From assembly GCA_025360395.1 (NCBI GenBank), contig JANYCH010000275.1:1-10799 (forward strand): a DNA stretch of 10,799 nt, in the 5' to 3' direction. The notes beneath the pieces are model-generated. The model saw only the letters and a list, made by a program, of their open reading frames with translations. It searched no databases and was not told the DNA's origin. The translations under genes were made by a program, and so were the position numbers. Positions 9,101 to 10,799 of this stretch are shown here, piece after piece. Origin of the DNA: Cytophagales bacterium. GTDB lineage: Bacteria > Bacteroidota > Bacteroidia > Cytophagales > UBA9547. Each line of letters opens with the position of its first letter. Within the stretch, counting starts at the first letter, position 1.

Positions 9101-9357
9101 CTAATGTTTTCACGCCGAACGGAGATGGAGTACATGACAGGTGGGAAATAAAAAATATAAATATATTCTTTTTTAATTGTACTGTAGAAGTATTTAATAA
9201 ATGGGGTAACTTTGTATATAAATCAGCAGAAGGGTATGCTGAGCCATGGGATGGTACAAGAAACGGTGAGGACCTGCCTGTTGCAACATATTATTATATT
9301 GTTGACTTAAAAAATGGGGACAGACCGTATACAGGATCAGTAACAATAATAAGGTAA
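1..9357 (+). CDS. Giant multidomain T9SS type B exoprotein (adhesin-like), 5' end missing
   Basis: The frame is open from base 1 to the TAA at 9355-9357, giving 3118 visible codons. A TTG at 52 could be read as a start, but codons 1-17 are also open and encode the same kind of beta-rich sequence, so the true start and signal peptide lie upstream. Domain order: end of one module (1-120), three Ig/PKD-like modules (121-930), 26 tandem two-cysteine units (931-8277), three PKD-like modules (8278-9090) and a CHU_C/gliding-motility-type sorting domain (9091-9354). Composition is rich in Thr, Ser, Val, Asn and Gly, typical of surface beta-sandwich proteins; I see no catalytic motif. Known for the family: such proteins (SprB is the model) are exported by the T9SS and act as surface adhesins or gliding filaments. 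Inference: an adhesin or filament; the ligand is unknown. The downstream PorP/SprF gene, 18 bp away, is the expected partner. Confidence is high for a T9SS type B substrate and low for a precise role. Confidence 0.93.
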   Translation, partial: QTAIASGLTSYGDYFFILTDTINTAYCNDTIKVSKIVPPTAIAGSDLTACESSSPAAITLSGASTGGSASTAAWSITAGGGTLSSSAQTNDPASVTYTPAANFSGTVSLTLSSNVPTNCTVATDTRNIIISPRPTAIITGNQTICNGSSTSNISIALTGSQPWSVTYTDGITPVTVSGITSSPYTFTVSPTSTSTYTVTALNDAKCTALVSNLTGGAIITVDPKSVGGTVTTSTTICPGANSGTLTLGVHVGNVLRWESSTNGFGAITTIVNTTTSQVYTNLNATTEYRAVVKSGTCSSANSTPAKLTIIPDPNAVNPVITASPTAVCVGGIVTVQITNTENGVKYYVKDNGTKIDSLIGNGATVSKGVSMPTVGVSRTLTFTASRGGCAEIPLGGSIAIRVDTGSKTNLTVTANPSTICVGGTTTITVFAAESNVSYQLTDSGNPISGSVVGTGGNIIFGPISGLTAGTHTLIVKATTAGCGTVNLSPPPVVVVNPDPGSTNPVFTDTTVCSSATNVKINITNSIPGVTYTFKFGATVVGTVTASGTTASVVIPIASLNPTANLITTRSLDITGSIAQCTSVDFTDKSVITINPNLSASGPSFTDTTVCSNAGNVKIDITNAISGVKYTFKLGATVVGTVIASGPTASIIIPITSLSPTANVISSRTLDVSGSITNCSVVDFNDKSVITINPDISAAGPSFTDTTVCSNAGNVKINITNAISGVTYTFKLGAAVVGTVTANGTTASLIISIASLNPTANIITIRTLDVTGSITNCNAVLFNDKSVITINPNLNAAGPSFTDTTICSNAGNVKINITNAIAGVTYTFKFGATVVGTVTASGTTASLLISIASLNPTINLISTRSLDVSGSITNCNVVDFNDKSVITINPNISASGPSFTDTTVCSNTANVKINITNAISGVTYTFKLGATVVGTVTASGTTASLNISVASLNPTANIITTRSLDVTGSITNCNAVLFNDKSVITINPLPLSTVTTVGDTICTTDVNADVTITNAQANVTYEVYTSGAVLATGSRGTNGLLTISLPRIGNLSTGDNTVNIRAIFLPCSQVGLSPVNIKVNPLPSATSSISAAPPVVCAGGLSTVSIGTSTAGATYRIYDNGVLTDSIVSTGGNITKQVNMNIVGLRVITVKAFIKGCGVVDLTNKDTVTVLNGNNINIPVTADDTVCIGKPVTVSVQNTELLVDYQVFENTTSLSAVKPGTGGTLTYTINGLAVGSHLLKVTATTVCGPVDLKAKPIVIVNGNPTATLAVKGDTLCFPSTADSMVTIFAAQNGVTYKAFIAGQLAGQGKGTGSNLKFAIKRSLLATGNNYIKFTATNTGCTVVNLKDSANMRVNLPPNINLSVLGDTVCSVPVTNPVVKVLSAEDQVKYTAFLNTILVGSGTGPQNSLGISIDNTKLSPGNNTIRFVATINGCPVADLLKTANARINAPANVNAIISNDTVCTLNGANPRIIVKNAELDIIYRALKSGVEVGKGKGTGVDLPIGIDKTALTPGDNLIVIEMTSFKCASGSVSKNIRVNTLPSDKLTVKDTTVCTNSPLTHVGIEGTVAGVTYSVYEGTVKKGNSITSQGGILNIPITVGNGSNQLNPGQNIHNLIVKSFIPGCDTVLLGDTAMIKINQLPSDNLTITGSSGCGDAKVTVANTTAGVFYQAFKGNAPVNTPVKSNGGLLILSIPSANLGIGTHVINVSATIDGCAVVMLKDTASVTVKEVPNGNLKVTGSTVCTNSVNASVTVEGTKLNEVYQAYLNNIAIGDSVKSTTPNILLTLPVSQLSEGINIINVRSRLAGCGETTLLDTGLVMINKLPDPKRTISGSTVCSNSPSGQIYIDNSKPSEIYKLYEGNIAKGVAKAGNGGRLEIDVPIGLSSNSLNKDVEDHILSVIALIPGCDTVKFDQTGLIKISQQPDSNLIATGSIGCGGNADLTVTVAGTKNKEVYQAYLDTVKVGSPVTSSGGNVILRLPVNSLKVGKNIINISASIIGCTDVKLKDTALVVVNTDLANDLTVIGDTVCSDSKTAHLTILQTKAGEKYIFELNSQLVRNDTISSGGSFKVPIPVNALSPGMNSLVLKSQNPGCGIALLTNPGLILVNSKPEVGLGLDGDIVCSNGTNAQVTIANTKAGETYYAYNKGNLVDSVLSNGNGIVFNIPVSVLSVGINKIHAKVFIKGCGTQDLKDTAKVLVNPLPSDSLPVIGDTVCIGNKIVTVTIKGTRVNERYQAYENGKIIGGEKLSAGGNLQVNLPLGTNGLGEGYHKIEIKSTIDSCTVVDLKNWADVLINTSPDSSLAVIGDIVCSNGDSATVQILGTRKGEIYRAELNSLFVSQAVTSNGGIVTLRIPVNSLSPDTNFINIFARVIGAGCPDIILNNQAKVMLNGLPTANLKVAGDTVCSSGNQAFAKVKIYNTTKSVTYTAYSNGNILGQPIVSTGDTVVISIPIDQLKPDLNIVNFIASIDSCANVNLKDSAFVIKNKLPVITTSVEGSTVCSNNDNGTVTISKSELNAVYIARSGNTQIGSAVTGTGNDITLVLPINQLKPDTNVISIDVSIKGCGTQTLTQTALVIVNPKPSAELNTEGDVVCETSPVANVKIELTQRNVSYQAYYKGQKIGLPMVSDGNTVNLTIPVPSLTDTENKISVKASINKCEDVDLKDTALVVVNKVPRAGSVTISGSSICPGDDGEVTMSGGDLNVVYNILVNKVATPFTFKGNSPQTTITIPASYLPEYTNLVTLRANIPSCKPEDIGDGTSIYVLSKRLKITGKTLLCDSSTSDYQTDTILGALSYKWTVTEDAKIVSPFDTASSVSVRFGTRSPLISVVPMATKRTCPLAGDTIKVIIEPKVKGNGFISSRDTVCLNEIDSVYAGGLTGVSSYKWIWSDSIEVLGVTKITRKDSIQYVEPGVVKLEAIAYSNCAVAYVDTVIKYVRVLSIPHVEANEYEVIPMKGTDNTINLNGSGTTVTSGRDTISYKWYADRSTPGQIINPQSLYDATLIPTGKETKVYLLASNINGHCPAKDSAIINLTFKLEIPNVFTPNGDGVHDRWEIKNINIFFFNCTVEVFNKWGNFVYKSAEGYAEPWDGTRNGEDLPVATYYYIVDLKNGDRPYTGSVTIIR
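121..402 (+). other. Ig/PKD-like module A of the giant protein
   Basis: About 94 residues beginning AIAGSDL. It carries hallmarks often seen in repeated modules of Bacteroidota exoproteins: an ITLSGAS-type strand, a GGSAS turn, a single Trp (AAWSI), GGGTLS, and a closing PASVTYTP-AANFSG stretch before the last strands. Two cysteines (TACES near the start, TNCTV near the end) could form a disulfide. It is predicted to be an extracellular beta-sandwich spacer. The family name is from memory of similar proteins and has not been checked by a profile search. Confidence 0.6.
403..669 (+). other. Ig-like module B of the giant protein
   Basis: About 89 residues with a TICNGSS opening, a SQPWSVTYTDG strand pair, an SPYTFTVSPTSTSTY stretch and a closing AKCTAL. 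This pattern is very common in Bacteroidota proteins ending in CHU_C domains (Ig-like, CHU_C-associated type). Two cysteines sit near the ends as in the neighbouring modules. It is probably a structural spacer; no binding residue can be pointed to. Confidence 0.6.
670..930 (+). other. Ig-like module C of the giant protein
   Basis: About 87 residues with SVGGTV at the start, a TICPGANSGTLTL opening, an LRWESSTNG turn, a YTNLNATTEYRAVV strand and a closing GTCSSANS. This is a widespread Bacteroidota exoprotein module often found in tandem with module B-like domains. It is the last module before the 26-unit array, and the change of sequence family at about 931 is abrupt. Confidence 0.6.
2302..2363 (+). 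repeat. 62-bp perfect direct repeat, copy 1 (in U5)
   Basis: This 62-bp stretch is identical to 2890-2951, exactly 588 bp (two units) downstream. It encodes the DVTGSITNCNAVLF to DKSVI region. The intervening unit U6 is clearly different at the same place (DVSG, VVDF), so identity skips one unit. Confidence 0.9.
2890..2951 (+). repeat. 62-bp perfect direct repeat, copy 2 (in U7)
   Basis: Second copy of the perfect repeat at 2302-2363. Identity breaks at both ends (2889 is t where 2301 is g, and 2952 is a where 2364 is c). Confidence 0.9.
4609..6309 (+). repeat. Diverged three-unit higher-order repeat (U14-16 / U17-19)
   Basis: U14 and U17 are the only 99-codon units; both carry YEG after the central tyrosine, a longer loop rich in N/S, and PGCDTV near the end. 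U15 and U18 are the only units whose first cysteine sits in an SSGCG/SIGCGG context instead of the usual T-V-C. U16 and U19 both have GCG followed by a double leucine and a late GL before the final strand; this third match is the weakest. The order of the variants is conserved (4609, 4906, 5176 against 5455, 5752, 6031), which suggests an old duplication of about 850 bp. Sequence identity is low, so this is an inference from shared unusual traits. Confidence 0.6.
8278..9090 (+). other. Three PKD-like modules before the sorting domain
   Basis: Approximate modules are 8278-8535, 8536-8799 and 8800-9090. Each has the PKD-style aromatic core in the middle: LSYKWTV, SSYKWIW and ISYKWYA. The first two keep a cysteine pair (LLC with RTC; TVC with SNC). 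The third has only one cysteine (GHCPAKDS) near its end. They match the usual PKD/Ig spacers that sit just before CHU_C domains in Bacteroidota exoproteins and are probably structural. Boundaries are approximate. Confidence 0.65.
9091..9354 (+). other. Type B T9SS C-terminal sorting domain (CHU_C / gliding motility-associated)
   Basis: The last 88 residues begin LEIPNVFTPNGDGVHD, the hallmark of the gliding-motility-associated C-terminal domain. They continue with VEVFNKWGN-x-VY, WDGT-x-NGEDLP, TYYYIVDL and finish YTGSVTIIR at the stop codon. All expected landmarks are present in order and the length fits the family. Known for the family: this domain directs export through the T9SS and depends on a PorP/SprF-type partner, which is encoded immediately downstream. 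One cysteine (FNCTV) is present. Confidence 0.96.
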
Positions 9358-9375
9358 CATTTGAAATTCTAAAGA

Positions 9376-10332
9376 ATGAAAAAAGTTGTATTAATTATTA
9401 CATGTACGTTATTTGTCAATATCTCACATGTTTTTGCTCAGCAGGAATCTCAGTACAGTATGTATATGTTCAACCAGCTCCTGATAAATCCCGCAGTAAC
9501 AGGTACTGAAGATTATATGGATGCAAAGTTGGGTTATCGTGCTCAATGGATTGGTCTGGAAGGTGCACCGAGAAACTTTTATGGAACTTTTCACACTCCA
9601 ATCAAAAAACTCAAGTCTGAGTTTGATGATGTGAAGCCCTTAGCCTGGCATGGCCTGGGTGGTTTTGCTACTGGTGAATTAACAGGTCCTTTGAGTAAGT
9701 ATAAGCTTTATGGTTCATATGCATATCATCTTCCTTTAAGCAATACGATGGTTCTTTCGCTGGGTACCTTTTTAGGTGTTCAAAATTATTATGTAAACAG
9801 GGATCGCCTTGATTTTAAGGACAATACTGCTGATGCTGCAGTAAACGGAAATGTTTCTGTAATAACTCCTGATGGAAGTGTTGGTGGATGGTTATATAGC
9901 AGGCAGCTTTATGTTGGGCTTTCCATTTTACAGATCTTTAATAACAAAGTGAAAGTTGCAGATGGTTCTAATCCTGAAGGTAAGCTTAACAGACATTATT
10001 TTTTTACTGCCGGTTATAAAATCAAGCTGGATGATAGATGGGCGGTGGTTCCTTCTGTTCTTATTAAAGGCTTGAGTCCCGCACCTGTTCAATTTGATAT
10101 CAATGCCAAGCTCCGATATCAGGACAGAATTTGGTTTGGTGCATCTTATCGAAACCAGGATGCTATAATTGCTCTTTTAGGTATGACAATAGACAATAAA
10201 GTAGACATAGGTATGTCTTATGATATTTCAATAGCTAAATTTAGAAAGTATAACAGTGGATCGTTCGAAGTTCTGGTAGGATATCATATCCCTACAAAGA
10301 AGCTTGCTCCTTCACATTCATATTTTTGGTAG
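9376..10332 (+). CDS. PorP/SprF-family T9SS outer-membrane protein
   Basis: A 318-residue protein starting at ATG 9376, 18 bp after the giant gene. Residues 1-21 form a signal peptide (MKK, hydrophobic core, cleavage expected at VFA|QQ). The mature start matches the family: QYSMYMFNQLLINPAVTGT (about 26-44), then YRAQWIGLEGAPRNFYGTFHTP (split as YRAQW at 54-58 and GAPRNFYG at 63-70). The rest is alternating amphipathic strands with GLGG, LYGSYAYHLP, GASYRNQDA and a terminal aromatic FW, as expected of an outer-membrane beta-barrel of usual family length. Known for the family: SprF is needed for secretion of SprB, and PorP/SprF paralogues are usually encoded next to type B substrates. Inference: it serves the giant protein just upstream. 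No strong Shine-Dalgarno precedes the ATG (only AAAGA), which is normal in this phylum. Confidence 0.95.
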   Translation: MKKVVLIITCTLFVNISHVFAQQESQYSMYMFNQLLINPAVTGTEDYMDAKLGYRAQWIGLEGAPRNFYGTFHTPIKKLKSEFDDVKPLAWHGLGGFATGELTGPLSKYKLYGSYAYHLPLSNTMVLSLGTFLGVQNYYVNRDRLDFKDNTADAAVNGNVSVITPDGSVGGWLYSRQLYVGLSILQIFNNKVKVADGSNPEGKLNRHYFFTAGYKIKLDDRWAVVPSVLIKGLSPAPVQFDINAKLRYQDRIWFGASYRNQDAIIALLGMTIDNKVDIGMSYDISIAKFRKYNSGSFEVLVGYHIPTKKLAPSHSYFW

Positions 10333-10352
10333 TTTAGGGTAAATTTTAGAGT

Positions 10353-10799
10353 ATGAAAAAAAATGTTCTGCTTTTGGCGGCCTGCCTGGGTTTCAGTGTT
10401 TCTTATGGGCAAAAACCAAATAGGCCTCAACCTCCTCCCCGACATGTCCCTGCACATCCGGAAATGTATTCAAGAGATACAACCCATATAGACAAAGATT
10501 CTACATTTTACACTATTGATAACCTTGGTCCAACGATAAATCTGGAGCATAGGTCAGCAGGTGGCAGGGTTTCTCCTGATGGAAAGACCTTATATTTCTT
10601 CAAGGTTGACAATGAGGAAAATCTTAAAGGAAGCCGTGACATATGGGTTTCAGAATTTAATGATAAAGACCAAGCCTGGAACCCTGCACAGCACATGCCT
10701 GAACCTATAAATAATTATAGTGATAACCTTGTTCACTGGGTTTCTAAAGATGGCAATAAGCTTTTGCTACATAATGTTTACCTGAAAAATAAGATAAGT
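10353..10799 (+). CDS. PD40 (WD40-like) beta-propeller exported protein, 3' end missing
   Basis: ATG 10353 opens a frame that runs off the window end, giving 149 visible codons. It follows the PorP/SprF gene by 20 bp. Residues 1-19 form a signal peptide (MKK, LLLAACLGF core), best cleaved at SYG|QK. A proline-rich linker follows (about 22-31), then PD40 motifs: RVSPDGKTLYF with RDIWVSEF, and WVSKDGNKLLL. The W-N-P-A-x-x-M-P-E-P-I-N stretch between them is typical of the PD40 proteins in T9SS gene clusters. Known for the family: similar proteins often continue into a carboxypeptidase-regulatory-like and an OmpA-like peptidoglycan-binding domain, as in PorE; these would lie beyond the window and cannot be confirmed. 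Inference: a periplasmic or outer-membrane-associated accessory protein for the substrate/PorP pair. Confidence 0.85.
   Translation, partial: MKKNVLLLAACLGFSVSYGQKPNRPQPPPRHVPAHPEMYSRDTTHIDKDSTFYTIDNLGPTINLEHRSAGGRVSPDGKTLYFFKVDNEENLKGSRDIWVSEFNDKDQAWNPAQHMPEPINNYSDNLVHWVSKDGNKLLLHNVYLKNKIS

Noticed and set aside
9355..9375. TAACATTTG near the end of the giant gene as a Bacteroidota -7 promoter box (TAnnTTTG)
   Set aside because: Spacing inside the box is one base too long, no -33 TTTG-like element sits at the right distance, and the gene-gene gap is only 18 bp.
9366..9377. ATTCT-AA-AGAAT inverted repeat before the PorP/SprF gene as a hairpin or terminator
   Set aside because: A five-base A/T-rich stem with a two-base loop is too weak, it has no T-run, and it overlaps the start codon.
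10333..10352. TAAATTTT at 10340-10347 as a promoter box for the PD40 gene
   Set aside because: The last base does not match and it is only 5 bp from the start codon; co-transcription with the upstream gene is simpler.

Overview
The window reads as part of a Bacteroidota genome. It is A+T-rich, and it carries a giant secreted repeat protein that ends in a gliding-motility-type (type B) C-terminal sorting domain of the type IX secretion system (T9SS). A PorP/SprF-family outer-membrane protein and a PD40 beta-propeller protein follow directly. T9SS with type B substrates is confined to this phylum. A gliding or environmental member (Cytophagales, Flavobacteriia or Sphingobacteriia-like) is plausible, but the sequence alone does not settle the order.

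Layout: all three genes are on the + strand and tightly packed, with gaps of 18 bp and 20 bp, so they are probably one transcription unit. Bases 1-9357 encode the giant protein, whose 5' end lies outside the window: the frame is open to base 1, with 3118 codons visible. Bases 9376-10332 encode the PorP/SprF protein. Bases 10353-10799 encode the start of a PD40 protein cut off by the window edge. There is no stretch over 300 bases without a gene, and I see no RNA gene, insertion sequence, CRISPR array or phage element.

The giant protein is modular. The end of one module (1-120) and three Ig/PKD-like modules of kinds common in Bacteroidota exoproteins (121-930) are followed by 26 tandem units of 90-99 residues (931-8277), each with exactly two cysteines at matching positions. 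Three PKD-like modules (8278-9090) and the type B sorting domain (9091-9354) close the protein. The array has a layered history. Units 3-7 are five near-identical 98-codon units without indels, in which units 4/6 and 5/7 alternate. Units 1-2 are matched by units 9-10. Units 14-16 appear repeated as units 17-19.

Proposed joint role (family knowledge plus inference): the giant protein is exported across the inner membrane by a signal peptide upstream of this window, then through the T9SS. The neighbouring PorP/SprF protein would act as its partner for secretion or surface retention. The result would be a long, disulfide-stapled surface or released filament resembling an adhesin. The PD40 protein may be an accessory envelope component. 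The most notable feature is the repeat array rather than a new enzyme system.
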